From contig CAYTTC010000008.1 of NCBI GenBank assembly GCA_964440525.1, forward strand, positions 1 to 64,000: a stretch of 64,000 nt of DNA, given 5' to 3'. Positions 33,954 through 44,962 of the stretch are shown piece by piece. Under the pieces are notes generated by a model. That model saw nothing but the letters and a program-made list of their open reading frames with translations. It did not search any database and was not told the origin of the DNA. The DNA comes from DASWJZ01 sp964440525 (GTDB lineage: Bacteria > Pseudomonadota > Alphaproteobacteria > Rhizobiales > Afifellaceae). Within the stretch, counting starts at the first letter, position 1; each line of letters begins with the position of its first letter. Made by a program: the position numbers and the translations under genes.

Positions 33954-34790
33954 CTAGCTACCGGCAGCGCCGCTTCGCTTCAACCGTTGCTCCAGCGCCC
34001 GCACCAGAAGCGACAGCGACAGCGTCATCACAAGATAGAGGAAGGCGACGACGTTGTAGGTCTCGAAGAAGAGGAAGGTGGAGGCGGAATAGATTTTTCC
34101 GAGCTGGGTGATGTCCTGCACGCCGAGCGCGGAGACGAGCGCAGAGTCCTTGATCATGGCGACGAAATCGTTGCCGAGCGGCGGCAGCACGATGCGGATG
34201 GCTTGCGGAAAGACCACGAGGCGAAAAGTCTGCCAGCGCGACAGGCCGAGCGAGAGGGCGGCCTCCACGTGGCCCTTCGGCACCGCCTCGATGCCGGCGC
34301 GAAAAACTTCGGCGAGATAGGCGGAATAGCTGACGGTCAGCGCGAAGATGGCGCGCCAGGTGAGGTCGAAATTGCGGACCGTGAGCGCCGGGAGGAGGCC
34401 GTGCTCGATCGGCCAGGCGAGCGCCCAGTTCCACAGAACCACAAGCTGCGGCGCTCCGACGAAGGCCACGTAGAAGAGCAGCACCAGCACCGGTATGCCC
34501 CGCACGATCTCGACATAGAAGGTGGCGATCTCGCGAATGATGCGGAAGCGCGAGATGCGGCCGAGCGCGACGACGAGCCCGAGCAAGGCGGCGAGCGCGA
34601 AGGCGACGATCGTCACCCACAGCGTGACGAGCACGCCATGGCGGAGCGCCCGGAAGATGATCCGGTAGTTGCTATCGGCGACGATCAGCCAGAAGAAGAG
34701 AATCGCAAGGAGCGCCGCCGCGATCAGCCAAAATGGAATTTCGCGGGCGGCTTTGCGCGGCGGAGCGGAAGCTTCCGCGTCGGCGGTCAT
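33954..34790 (-). CDS. Polar amino-acid ABC transporter permease
   Basis: A 278-residue inner-membrane permease of the HisM/GlnP family with about six to eight helices. The family signature ALSLGLSRWQTFRLVVFPQA is followed by LPPLGNDFVAMIKDSALVSALG. It is downstream of the binding-protein gene, with a 200-bp spacer holding a palindromic repeat. No ATPase gene is adjacent, so a shared or distant ATPase must energise it. Confidence 0.92.
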   Translation of the reverse strand: MTADAEASAPPRKAAREIPFWLIAAALLAILFFWLIVADSNYRIIFRALRHGVLVTLWVTIVAFALAALLGLVVALGRISRFRIIREIATFYVEIVRGIPVLVLLFYVAFVGAPQLVVLWNWALAWPIEHGLLPALTVRNFDLTWRAIFALTVSYSAYLAEVFRAGIEAVPKGHVEAALSLGLSRWQTFRLVVFPQAIRIVLPPLGNDFVAMIKDSALVSALGVQDITQLGKIYSASTFLFFETYNVVAFLYLVMTLSLSLLVRALEQRLKRSGAAGS

Positions 34791-34848
34791 TTAGCGCCGA
34801 TCGCAGGCGCTACCCTCAGCAAGACCGCCTGTCCACCGATACAATCAT

Positions 34849-34970
34849 CTGTCGTCATTGCCGTCCCCCGGTTTAACCGGGGGATGACCCGGCAATCCAT
34901 TCCGTAACCGTCGAGGGTTCGATGAGCGTTACGGAATGGATCCCATGGTCAAGCCATGGGATGACGACAG
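34849..34970. repeat. Palindromic repeat, family B copy 1
   Basis: CTGTCGTCAT (34849-34858) and ATGACGACAG (34961-34970) are perfect inverted ends. Inside are the palindrome at 34865-34883 (CCCCCGGTT-T-AACCGGGGG), ATTCCGTAAC/GTTACGGAAT arms, and CCATGG-centred arms at 34942-34960. A second copy is at 46088-46206. It lies between the binding-protein and permease genes. Confidence 0.88.
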
Positions 34971-34992
34971 TCCTGAAAGGCATGCTGGCCCG

Positions 34993-35778
34993 TCATTGGT
35001 TCGCCTGGTATTCGTAGAACCACTTCTGATTCAGCTTTTCGAGCGTGCCGTCGGCCTTCATCTCGGCGAGCGCCGCGTTGACCGGCGCGACGAGATCGGA
35101 GCCGGGGGTGAAGATGAAGCCGAATTCTTCGGTGCCGAGCGGATCGCCAATCACCTTGAAGGTGTCGGGCGAGGCGCCGATGTAGCCGGCGGCCGAAGTC
35201 TTATCCATCAGCACCGTGTCGACATCGCCCGACTTCAGCGCCTGCACCGAGGCGCCGAACGTGTCGAACAGCTTGATGCGCGGATTGGCCTCGTCGCCGT
35301 CGAGCACGCTGTAGACAGCGGTGTAGAAATTCGTCGTGCCGGCCTGCGCCCCGACCAGCAGGCCTGGATCGGCCGCAAAGCTCTTCGGGTCGGTGAAACG
35401 GTTTTCGTCGGCGCGCACCAGCATGAATTGCTCTGAGACCATGTAGGGGTCGGAGAAGTCGACCTGCGCCTTGCGCTCGTCGTTGATGGTGATGCCGTCC
35501 ATGCCGATGTCGAACTGGCCCTCGCGCACCGCCTGGATCATCGTGTCCCAGCTCGACAGGTTCCATTCGACCTTGAGATTGAGACGCTTGCCGATCTCGT
35601 TCACGGCGTCGTATTCCCAGCCGATCCCCTCCCCGGATTTCGGGTCGGCGAAGTTGAGCGGCACATAGGCGTTCTCGGTCACCGCCCGCATCGTGCGGCC
35701 GCCAAGGTCGGGCAGCTCGGCGGCCTCGGCCGTGGAGGCGAGAAGAAGCGCGGCGGCCAGAATCTTGAACCTGATCAT
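34993..35778 (-). CDS. Amino-acid ABC transporter substrate-binding protein
   Basis: A 261-residue periplasmic binding protein of the SBP_bac_3 family. The signal peptide is about residues 1-19. The ligand-binding fold shows AYVPLNFADPKSGEGIGWEYD, WDTMIQAVREGQFDIGMDG, and SDPYMVSEQFMLV. It should bind a polar amino acid or related amine. Its start overlaps the amidotransferase stop by 4 bp, tying transport to a glutamine-amidotransferase-like enzyme. Confidence 0.92.
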   Translation of the reverse strand: MIRFKILAAALLLASTAEAAELPDLGGRTMRAVTENAYVPLNFADPKSGEGIGWEYDAVNEIGKRLNLKVEWNLSSWDTMIQAVREGQFDIGMDGITINDERKAQVDFSDPYMVSEQFMLVRADENRFTDPKSFAADPGLLVGAQAGTTNFYTAVYSVLDGDEANPRIKLFDTFGASVQALKSGDVDTVLMDKTSAAGYIGASPDTFKVIGDPLGTEEFGFIFTPGSDLVAPVNAALAEMKADGTLEKLNQKWFYEYQANQ

Positions 35779-36545
35779 GCTGACGTCTCCGAAACGGTTG
35801 CTCTTGCAGTCTTTCTAGCCGGCTCTTGCCGGCTTGGGGAGGGTAGAGGGATGCGGTCGATCCAGGCGCGGGCGAGCGCCAGCCCGGCTGCATCGGCCGC
35901 CGCGCCATGCCTCTCCGCCTCCGCCGGATGGCGCTTTGGCCAGTCGGGCGCGCAGTCCGCGATCTCCTCAGCGAAGTCGCGCGTCCAGCTGGCGACGAGC
36001 TCGGTGCCTGCCTCGACATGGAATTGGATGCCATAGGACGCGCGGCCGATGCGGAAAGCCTGCATCGCGGTCTGCTCGCTTGTCGCGAGATGCACGGCGC
36101 CGGGCGGCAGCGTGAAGGTGTCGAGATGCCAGTGGAAGAGCGGGGCGGTCCGGCCGATGACCGAGAGCACCGGGTCGGCACGGCCGGCCTCCGTGGTGCG
36201 CACCTCATGCCACCCGAACTCGATTGGTCGCCCGAGGATGTTCTTGGCGCCGTGGGCGCGGGCAAGAATCTGCGCGCCGAGGCAGATGCCGAGCACGGCC
36301 TTGTCGGCCTCGCCGAAGGCGAGCGCGAGCGCCGCTTCATCTTTGAGATAGGGGTGGTTTTTGTCGTCGAGTGCGTCCTGCGCGCCGCCGAGCATGATAA
36401 GCGAATCGAAGCCGTCGGGCGATACCGGCAACGTGTCCCCGGCATGGGTGCGGAGGACGCGGCACTCAGCACCTCTTTCGGAGAGCGCCTGGCCGACGAG
36501 GCCGAGCGTCGCCTTCGGATAATTCTCGATAACGAGGACACGCAT
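35775..36545 (-). CDS. Class I glutamine amidotransferase-like protein
   Basis: A 256-residue GATase1 protein resembling the GMP-synthase-type amidotransferases and gamma-glutamyl hydrolases of polyamine breakdown. The nucleophile Cys is in VLGICLGAQILARA (about residue 88), and the partner His is in YGIQFHVEAGTE. The product probably hydrolyses a gamma-glutamyl amide or supplies ammonia. It is the first gene of an operon with an amino-acid ABC binding protein and permease, so the imported compound may be its substrate or product. Confidence 0.87.
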   Translation of the reverse strand: MRVLVIENYPKATLGLVGQALSERGAECRVLRTHAGDTLPVSPDGFDSLIMLGGAQDALDDKNHPYLKDEAALALAFGEADKAVLGICLGAQILARAHGAKNILGRPIEFGWHEVRTTEAGRADPVLSVIGRTAPLFHWHLDTFTLPPGAVHLATSEQTAMQAFRIGRASYGIQFHVEAGTELVASWTRDFAEEIADCAPDWPKRHPAEAERHGAAADAAGLALARAWIDRIPLPSPSRQEPARKTARATVSETSA

Positions 36546-36651
36546 TGTTCACCTCCGCAGCCCGCTTTAGCACGCCAGCCGCCGCGGGTCATCGGAACCG
36601 GCTGGGGCGCGGCGGCGTTTCCTTTGACTTGGCTTTAATGAGGCAACGCAA

Positions 36652-36969
36652 ATGAGCAATCCCAACACCGGACAGAAGGACCGCAAGCACGCGAGCTCGC
36701 TCCCGGGAGACCGCGATCCCGATGCCCGCGAAGGCGGTGACGTGCCTCACGACCCAAAGGATAGGGAGGTGCAGCCCGGCACCGCCGAGCCCGGCAAGAG
36801 CTGGCACTCGCGCAGTCCCGACCCCCATGACAAGGACGACCAGCTCAATCAGGCACTGAAGGATAGCTTTCCGGCAAGCGACCCGCCGCAGTCGACGCAG
36901 CCCGGCGTGACCGGCTGGGATCTGACGGACGAGGAAAAGAAGGAGCAGCGCAAGCGCCCGGCGGCATAA
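36652..36969 (+). CDS. Small disordered hydrophilic protein with SFPASDPP motif
   Basis: A 105-residue, very polar protein rich in Asp, Lys, Pro, Gly and Ser and almost free of hydrophobic residues, so probably intrinsically disordered. The stretch LNQALKDSFPASDPPQSTQP holds the SFPASDPP motif found in many small alphaproteobacterial proteins, often stress-related. No enzymatic role is apparent. A terminator follows immediately, supporting an independent gene. Confidence 0.75.
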   Translation: MSNPNTGQKDRKHASSLPGDRDPDAREGGDVPHDPKDREVQPGTAEPGKSWHSRSPDPHDKDDQLNQALKDSFPASDPPQSTQPGVTGWDLTDEEKKEQRKRPAA

Positions 36970-36990
36970 CCGCAAGCTGGACAAAATATG

Positions 36991-37017
36991 GAGGCCGGCC
37001 TTTGGGTCGGCCTCTTT
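36991..37017 (+). terminator. Terminator of the small hydrophilic protein gene
   Basis: GAGGCCG (36991-36997) pairs with CGGCCTC (37008-37014), followed by TTT; it abuts the stop of the convergent MmcQ-like gene. Confidence 0.7.
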
Positions 37018-37365
37018 CTATTCGAGGAGCAACGCGAGTCGTTTCGGCGCGATGAGTCGGTAGCTCCGCCTGACGATCGCGGCGACCTCATCCCAGTCGG
37101 GATGCGTATCGAGCCGCACCCCGACCCAGCCCTTCGAGCCGACATAGGGCGGGACGAAGAAGCGCTCCGGATCGGCGCCCACGAGCACCATCTGGCTTCC
37201 GGGCGGCGCCTTGCACCAGACCGAGACGCGCCCGTCGCCACGTTTCTCCATTGCAAAAATCTTGTTGCGCACGCGAAAGGTCGGATCGCCCCATGCCTCT
37301 TTTTCCTCGGCTTCCGGGAGAGCGAGGCAGATGGCGCGCAGGCGATCGATCGGTTGCTTGGCCAT
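37018..37365 (-). CDS. MmcQ/YjbR-family protein
   Basis: A 115-residue protein of the MmcQ/YjbR family, a double-wing DNA-binding-like fold of unclear role. Family stretches: ICLALPEAEEKEAWGDPTFRV, the mid strand with FAMEKR, and GWVGVRLDTHPDWDEV. It begins 3 bp after the xseA stop, so it probably shares the xseA transcript. Confidence 0.87.
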   Translation of the reverse strand: MAKQPIDRLRAICLALPEAEEKEAWGDPTFRVRNKIFAMEKRGDGRVSVWCKAPPGSQMVLVGADPERFFVPPYVGSKGWVGVRLDTHPDWDEVAAIVRRSYRLIAPKRLALLLE

Positions 37366-37368
37366 GAC

Positions 37369-38865
37369 CTAGAGCAGCGAGCCTTGATCGCCCGGCGGGC
37401 GGACTCCACGCTGCGACCGCTTCTTCCCCTTCAGGCCGTCCGTCACGGTGGCGGTGACCGCGCCCTGTGCCACCTTGATCAAAAGGGGGTCGCCGGTTGC
37501 GACCTGCTCCGGCGAACGCACTGTGCCGCCGCTCGGGTCGAGCACAATCGCAAATCCTCTCGCGAGGATGGCGTCCGGCGACACGGTCTCACGCAGCGTC
37601 TGGAAGAGACGTGAAACCTGCGCGTAGCGCTCGCGATGGCGGGCCATGACCCGGGCAAGGCTGGCGATGTCGTGGCGCGCTCCCGGGCCCGATAGGTCGC
37701 GCCTCGCCATGCGGACCAGGTTGCCGTGTGCGGACGCCATGCGCTGCATTGTTTGGGCCACGCGCTCGCGGCGTTGTTCGTGCGCGCGGCGCAGGATCGT
37801 CGGTGTGACGCGGCCACCGACCGCGACGTAGCGCTCGCGTTTCTTCGCCACCTCGATGCGTAGCGACCGGCCGAGCCGGCTCCCGACATCGTCGAGCTTC
37901 TGGCGCGGAAGTGCGAGGAGATCGATGAGCGACGGCAAGGCGCGGATGAGCGCCGCCACGTCCCGGCGTCTGGCTGCCATGACGCGGCGCAGCGCCAGCT
38001 CGTGCCGGCTTGTGAGCTCGCGCTGGGCGGCGAAAAGCTCGGCGCGGACCGGCACCGCCATCTCCGCGGCGCCGGTCGGCGTCGGGGCGCGGAGGTCGGC
38101 GGCATGATCAATCAGCGTCCAGTCGGATTCGTGACCGACGGCGGAGATGACCGGGATCAGGCTCTCCGCTACCGCGCGGACAGCAACCTCCTCGTTGAAG
38201 GCCCAGAGATCCTCGATGGAGCCGCCGCCGCGCGCGACGATCAGAAGGCCCGGCCGTGGGATCGATCCACCGGCTGCGATCGCGTTGAAGCCACGTACTG
38301 CCGCGGCGACTTCCTCCGCCGCCCCCTCGCCCTGCACGCGCACCGCCCAGACGAGCACGTGGCGCGGAAAGCGGTCGCGTAGCCGGTGCAGGATGTCACG
38401 GATCACGGCGCCGGTCGGCGAGGTCACCACGCCGATGACTCTGGGCAGATACGGGATCGGCTTCTTGCGGTCGGCGTCGAATAGGCCCTCGGCCGCAAGC
38501 TTTTTTCGGCGCTCTTCGAGGAGCGCCATGAGCGCGCCCGCGCCCGCCGGCTCCAGATTCTCCACGATGAGCTGGTAGCGCGAGCGGCCCGGATAGGTGG
38601 TGAGCCGGCCGGTCGCCACCATCTCCATCCCGTCTTCGGGCTTGAAGCGGAGGCGCTGGAACGTGGTTTTCCAGATCACCGCTTCAAGCGCGGCGCCCGG
38701 GTCTTTCAGCGTGAAATAGCAGTGGCCCGATCCGGCGGCGCCCTTGAAGCCGGAAACCTCGCCGCGTACGCGCACATGCTCAAAATTCTCCTCCACCGTC
38801 CGCTTCAAGGCGAAGGAGAGCTCGGAGACGGTGAATTCGATGAGGTTGGTCTGGGGCGCGTTCAT
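37369..38865 (-). CDS. xseA: Exodeoxyribonuclease VII large subunit
   Basis: A 498-residue subunit that, with XseB, degrades single-stranded DNA in both directions. The N-terminal OB fold includes VRGEVSGFKGAAGSGHCYFTLKD (about residues 33-55). The catalytic region has PRVIGVVTSPTGAVIRDIL, LLIVARGGGSIEDLWAFNEE and ISAVGHESDWTLIDHAADLRA. A coiled-coil C-terminal part follows. xseB is not in the window. Confidence 0.96.
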   Translation of the reverse strand: MNAPQTNLIEFTVSELSFALKRTVEENFEHVRVRGEVSGFKGAAGSGHCYFTLKDPGAALEAVIWKTTFQRLRFKPEDGMEMVATGRLTTYPGRSRYQLIVENLEPAGAGALMALLEERRKKLAAEGLFDADRKKPIPYLPRVIGVVTSPTGAVIRDILHRLRDRFPRHVLVWAVRVQGEGAAEEVAAAVRGFNAIAAGGSIPRPGLLIVARGGGSIEDLWAFNEEVAVRAVAESLIPVISAVGHESDWTLIDHAADLRAPTPTGAAEMAVPVRAELFAAQRELTSRHELALRRVMAARRRDVAALIRALPSLIDLLALPRQKLDDVGSRLGRSLRIEVAKKRERYVAVGGRVTPTILRRAHEQRRERVAQTMQRMASAHGNLVRMARRDLSGPGARHDIASLARVMARHRERYAQVSRLFQTLRETVSPDAILARGFAIVLDPSGGTVRSPEQVATGDPLLIKVAQGAVTATVTDGLKGKKRSQRGVRPPGDQGSLL

Positions 38866-38893
38866 GGTTTCTGTATCTTGCGCCAGTCGCCCG

Positions 38894-39058
38894 TCAGGAC
38901 TGGTAGGCGCTCATGTAGTCGCGCAGCAGAATCTTTCCGACATCAAGTTCGCCGCGAAGCAGAGCCTCGATCGCCTCTTCCAGCAGCCCGACGCGGAAGG
39001 CCGGATCGCGGCGCGCTCTCTCCTTCACCGTTTCCTTGAAACTGCGTGTCAGGGCCAT
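38894..39058 (-). CDS. Truncated phage/antitoxin-type regulator, 54 residues
   Basis: A complete minus-strand frame (ATG at 39058, TGA at 38894-38896) encoding a peptide that begins MALTRSFKETVKERARRD and continues with LLEEAIEALLRGELDVGK and LLRDYMSAYQS. This is the N-terminal half of small HTH regulators (about 90-110 residues, often antitoxins of ParE/RelE-type toxins). The HTH half is missing. It lies 13 bp after higA in the same direction, so it may be a third member of the higBA operon or a decayed remnant. Confidence 0.7.
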   Translation of the reverse strand: MALTRSFKETVKERARRDPAFRVGLLEEAIEALLRGELDVGKILLRDYMSAYQS

Positions 39059-39071
39059 CGATTCTAGCACC

Positions 39072-39392
39072 TTATAGGGAGGCCTGCTTGGAGCGTCCGA
39101 CCGCTCCGGCTTTGGGGCGGGTCGGGAGACGCGCTATCTGTTTGCCGGCTTTCGCCTCGGCGACGCGGATGTCGTAGGCGGCCTGGAGGTTCAGCCAGAA
39201 TTGCGCCGACGTCCTGAACCAGTGGCCGAGCCGAAGTGCGGTGTCGCCGGTAACACCGCGCCGGCCATGAATGATCTGCGTTACTCTGTTCGGCGGCACG
39301 CCAATTTGGCGCGACAGCTCGGTCGGCGTAACGCCGAGCTCGGCGAGTTCGTCGGCAAGAATTTCGCCGGGATGAATGGCGGGACGGGACAT
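39072..39392 (-). CDS. higA: HigA-family antitoxin
   Basis: A 106-residue DNA-binding antitoxin of the HigA/VapI group. The HTH is in LGVTPTELSRQIGVPPNRVTQ, followed by IIHGRRGVTGDTALRLGHWF and FWLNLQAAYDI, all characteristic. It would bind HigB and repress the operon. It starts 15 bp after the toxin gene, in the toxin-first order typical of higBA. An additional basic tail (PTRPKAGAVGRSKQ) is present. Confidence 0.93.
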   Translation of the reverse strand: MSRPAIHPGEILADELAELGVTPTELSRQIGVPPNRVTQIIHGRRGVTGDTALRLGHWFRTSAQFWLNLQAAYDIRVAEAKAGKQIARLPTRPKAGAVGRSKQASL

Positions 39393-39407
39393 GGCGGGTT
39401 CACCTTC

Positions 39408-39692
39408 TCAATGATAGTCTGCGATCTCGACATTCGACGGACCGTTCGCTCCTTGCGCCCATTCGAAGCAAAGCCTCCATTGCATGTTGATGCGGATGCT
39501 GAATTGACCTCTGCGATCGCCCTTCAGGGCTTCGAGATGGTTGCTCGGAAGCTCCCGCAAGTCCTGCAGCGTGGTCGCCGCCTCAAGCACCTCGAGCCGT
39601 TTGTAAGCCTGCCTACTGAAACCCGAAAACTCACGAACAAACTCTCCGCCTGCGAAGGCGCGTGTCCGCTTGTCCCCGTAGCTTAAGATCAC
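39408..39692 (-). CDS. higB: HigB-family toxin (RelE superfamily)
   Basis: A 94-residue toxin of the RelE/HigB superfamily, which cleaves mRNA on the ribosome. It has the family opening SYGDKRTRAFAGGEFVREF, then LEVLEAATTLQDLRELPSNHLEALKGDR and the C-terminal SIRINMQWRLCFEW. Start is GTG at 39692. A near-consensus promoter has its -10 element only 7 bp upstream, so the transcript may be leaderless. Paired with higA. Confidence 0.93.
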   Translation of the reverse strand: MILSYGDKRTRAFAGGEFVREFSGFSRQAYKRLEVLEAATTLQDLRELPSNHLEALKGDRRGQFSIRINMQWRLCFEWAQGANGPSNVEIADYH

Positions 39693-39699
39693 AGCGCGA

Positions 39700-39728
39700 T
39701 ATCTAGTTGTATGGATGATTTACGTCAA
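39700..39728 (-). promoter_or_regulatory. Sigma-70-type promoter of higBA
   Basis: On the minus strand TTGACG (39723-39728), a 17-bp spacer, then TAGATA (39700-39705), a near-consensus promoter. The predicted transcription start falls at about 39693, next to the higB GTG at 39692. Confidence 0.65.
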
Positions 39729-39769
39729 TCGTCAATGTCGTTATTCCGTCGAGAGATTCCAAGGATTGC

Positions 39770-40507
39770 ATGAGTTACGATTTCCGCAGCCCGCGCCTCT
39801 TCGTCGATGGCGATCTTCTCGCCGGCGCGCGTCTCGCCGCGGAGCGCGAGCAGGCGAACTATCTCCTCAATGTCCTCCGGCTCAAAGCGGGCGACACAAT
39901 TCTCGTCTTCAACGGGCGCGACGGGGAGTGGCGGGCGCGGATCGCCGAGGCCAATCGGAAGACCTGCGTGCTGATAGTGGAGGAGCTGGTCCGAGAGCAG
40001 GCGCCCCTCCCCGACCTCCACTTTCTGTTCGCGCCGCTAAAGCATGCGCGCCTCGACTACATGGTGCAAAAGGCGGTGGAGATGGGCGCTGGAAAACTCC
40101 GCCCGGTCATCACGCAATTCACACAGGTGCATCGCGTCAATCTCGACCGTATGCGGGCGAATGCGATAGAGGCCGCGGAGCAATGCGGCATACTCGCGAT
40201 CCCGGAAATCGAACCTCCGCGGAAACTTCCGGATGTGCTGGCGGAATGGGATCCGGCGCGCCGCCTCATCTTCTGCGACGAGGCGGCAGAGGTCGCAAAT
40301 CCGGCCGACTCGCTAAAGAATCTGCCGCGCGGGCCAACCGCGCTTCTCATTGGACCAGAAGGCGGATTTTCGGAGGAGGAGCGCGCCAATCTCCTTGGGC
40401 GGCCTTACGTCACCGCCCTGTCGCTTGGCCCGCGCGTCCTCAGGGCCGATACAGCCGCCGTCGCCGCGCTGGCGCTCGTCCAGGCATTCATCGGCGATTG
40501 GCGATAA
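39770..40507 (+). CDS. rsmE: 16S rRNA m3U1498 methyltransferase RsmE
   Basis: A 245-residue SPOUT-class methyltransferase that methylates N3 of U1498 in 16S rRNA. It has an N-terminal PUA-like domain (RLFVDGDLL, VLRLKAGDTILVFNGRDGE) and a C-terminal trefoil-knot domain with KAVEMGAGKLRPVIT, ALLIGPEGGFSEEE and SLGPRVLRADTAAVAAL, the AdoMet-binding knot. An AAGGA ribosome site is upstream. It is divergent from higBA and precedes gshA. Confidence 0.95.
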   Translation: MSYDFRSPRLFVDGDLLAGARLAAEREQANYLLNVLRLKAGDTILVFNGRDGEWRARIAEANRKTCVLIVEELVREQAPLPDLHFLFAPLKHARLDYMVQKAVEMGAGKLRPVITQFTQVHRVNLDRMRANAIEAAEQCGILAIPEIEPPRKLPDVLAEWDPARRLIFCDEAAEVANPADSLKNLPRGPTALLIGPEGGFSEEERANLLGRPYVTALSLGPRVLRADTAAVAALALVQAFIGDWR

Positions 40508-40565
40508 AAGGCTTTGCCGGCGCGACGCGCCCGATTAAGGTCCGGCGCCTTTTTCCGGAAATAGA

Positions 40566-41939
40566 ATGGCGCGCGACACCGCCGACCTGACGCCGATCGA
40601 GAGCCGCGACCAGCTCGCGGCGCATCTGGAATCCGGCTGCAAGCCGCGCGAAAAATGGCGCATCGGAACCGAGCACGAAAAGTTCGGCTTCTACAAGGAC
40701 GGCCACACGCCCGTGCCCTATGAGGGGCGAAGGGGCATCCGCGCGCTGCTCGAGGGCATGCAGTCGCTGCTTGGCTGGGAGCCGATCTACGACGGCGGAA
40801 ACATCATCGGGCTCGCCGACCCGGTGGGTGGGGGTGCGATCTCGCTCGAGCCTGGAGGCCAGTTCGAGCTTTCGGGCGCGCCGCTCAAATCGCTGCATCA
40901 CACCTGCCGCGAGGTGCACGCTCATCTCGCCCAGGTGCGGCAGATCGGCGATCCGCTCGGCATCGGTTTTCTTGGCCTCGGCATGAGCCCGAAATGGAAG
41001 CTTTCTGAAACGCCGGTCATGCCAAAATCACGCTACAAGATCATGGCCGACTACATGCCGAAAGTCGGCGGGCACGGCCTCGACATGATGTTCCGCACCT
41101 GCACGGTGCAGGTGAACCTCGATTTTTCCGACGAGGCGGACATGCGCGACAAGCTCCGTGTCGGCCTCGCGCTGCAGCCGATCGCGACCGCACTCTTCGC
41201 CAACTCCCCCTTCACCGAGAACCGGCCGAACGGTTTTCTCTCCTATCGCGCAGAAATCTGGCGCGACACCGATCCCAACCGCACCGGCATGCTGCCCTTT
41301 GCCTTCCTGGACGATTTCGGCTTCGAAAAATACGTCGACTGGGCGCTCGACGTGCCGATGTATTTCGTCGTCCGCGACGGCCGCTATCACAACATGACGA
41401 GCTTCACGTTCCGGCAGTTCATGCAGGGGCTTGCGCCGAACGACCTGCCGGAGCCGCAGGCGACACTCGGGGACTGGAAAAACCATCTCTCCACGCTGTT
41501 TCCCGAGGTGCGGCTGAAGACCTATCTCGAGATGCGCGGCGCCGACGGCGGCCCATGGCGGCGGCTCGTCGCGCTGCCGGCGCTGTGGGTCGGGCTCCTC
41601 TACGACCAGACCTCGCTCGACGCGGCGAAGGAGCTGATCCGCACGTGGACGGCCGAAGAGCGCCAGGCGCTCCGCGACGCCGTTCCCCTGACGGCGCTCG
41701 CCACCCGGTTCCGCGATCAGACCGTTCACGACATCGCCAGGCAGGTGGTTCAGCTGGCGCGCGAGGGGCTCATGCGGCGCGCCGTGCCGGGCAACGGCTC
41801 CTCCGACGAGGCCGCCTATCTCGGCCCGGTAGAGGAGATTGTCGCGCTACGGCAGTGCCCGGCGGAGAGCCTGATCTGGCAGTACCAGACCCGATGGGGC
41901 CGCTCGGTCGAGCCCATCTTCGAGGAGCAGGTCTACTGA
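40566..41939 (+). CDS. gshA: Glutamate--cysteine ligase, plant/alphaproteobacterial type
   Basis: A 457-residue enzyme for the first step of glutathione synthesis, joining glutamate to cysteine with ATP. The sequence is of the plant-like GCS2 class found in alphaproteobacteria: WRIGTEHEKFGFYKDG near the N-terminus, GGAISLEPGGQFELSGAP, MFRTCTVQVNLDFSDEADM and FRQFMQGLAPNDLPEP. It is on the plus strand, 58 bp after rsmE. Confidence 0.95.
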   Translation: MARDTADLTPIESRDQLAAHLESGCKPREKWRIGTEHEKFGFYKDGHTPVPYEGRRGIRALLEGMQSLLGWEPIYDGGNIIGLADPVGGGAISLEPGGQFELSGAPLKSLHHTCREVHAHLAQVRQIGDPLGIGFLGLGMSPKWKLSETPVMPKSRYKIMADYMPKVGGHGLDMMFRTCTVQVNLDFSDEADMRDKLRVGLALQPIATALFANSPFTENRPNGFLSYRAEIWRDTDPNRTGMLPFAFLDDFGFEKYVDWALDVPMYFVVRDGRYHNMTSFTFRQFMQGLAPNDLPEPQATLGDWKNHLSTLFPEVRLKTYLEMRGADGGPWRRLVALPALWVGLLYDQTSLDAAKELIRTWTAEERQALRDAVPLTALATRFRDQTVHDIARQVVQLAREGLMRRAVPGNGSSDEAAYLGPVEEIVALRQCPAESLIWQYQTRWGRSVEPIFEEQVY

Positions 41940-41984
41940 GCCGACCGAGCGACGGCAGCGATCGGCAGCGTCAAGAGCCCGCCG

Positions 41985-44777
<2,793 letters not shown>

Positions 44778-44918
44778 ACGGCCATCTCCCCCGCCGCCGC
44801 TTGGTTAATGAATCGTTATGGCAGAGATGAGGAGATCGGGCAGCCCTCGCCGGCTGAGCTTCACCGCTATTCCTCCGGTTTGGTTAATTCGCGCCGCCCA
44901 CGCGTCATCCCCGATATG

Positions 44919-44947
44919 GTGCACTGCAAAATAATGTTGCATTGCAC
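44919..44947. promoter_or_regulatory. TGC-rich dyad upstream of phasin gene, possible PhaR site
   Basis: GTGCACTGCA (44919-44928), 9-nt AT spacer, TGCATTGCAC (44938-44947) forms an inverted repeat with one mismatch per arm. It lies 15 bp before the phasin ATG. PhaR repressors of polyhydroxyalkanoate genes bind TGC-rich dyads, so this is a candidate operator; an ATAATG in the spacer may be the -10 element. Confidence 0.5.
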
Positions 44948-44962
44948 AAAAGGACGGACTAT

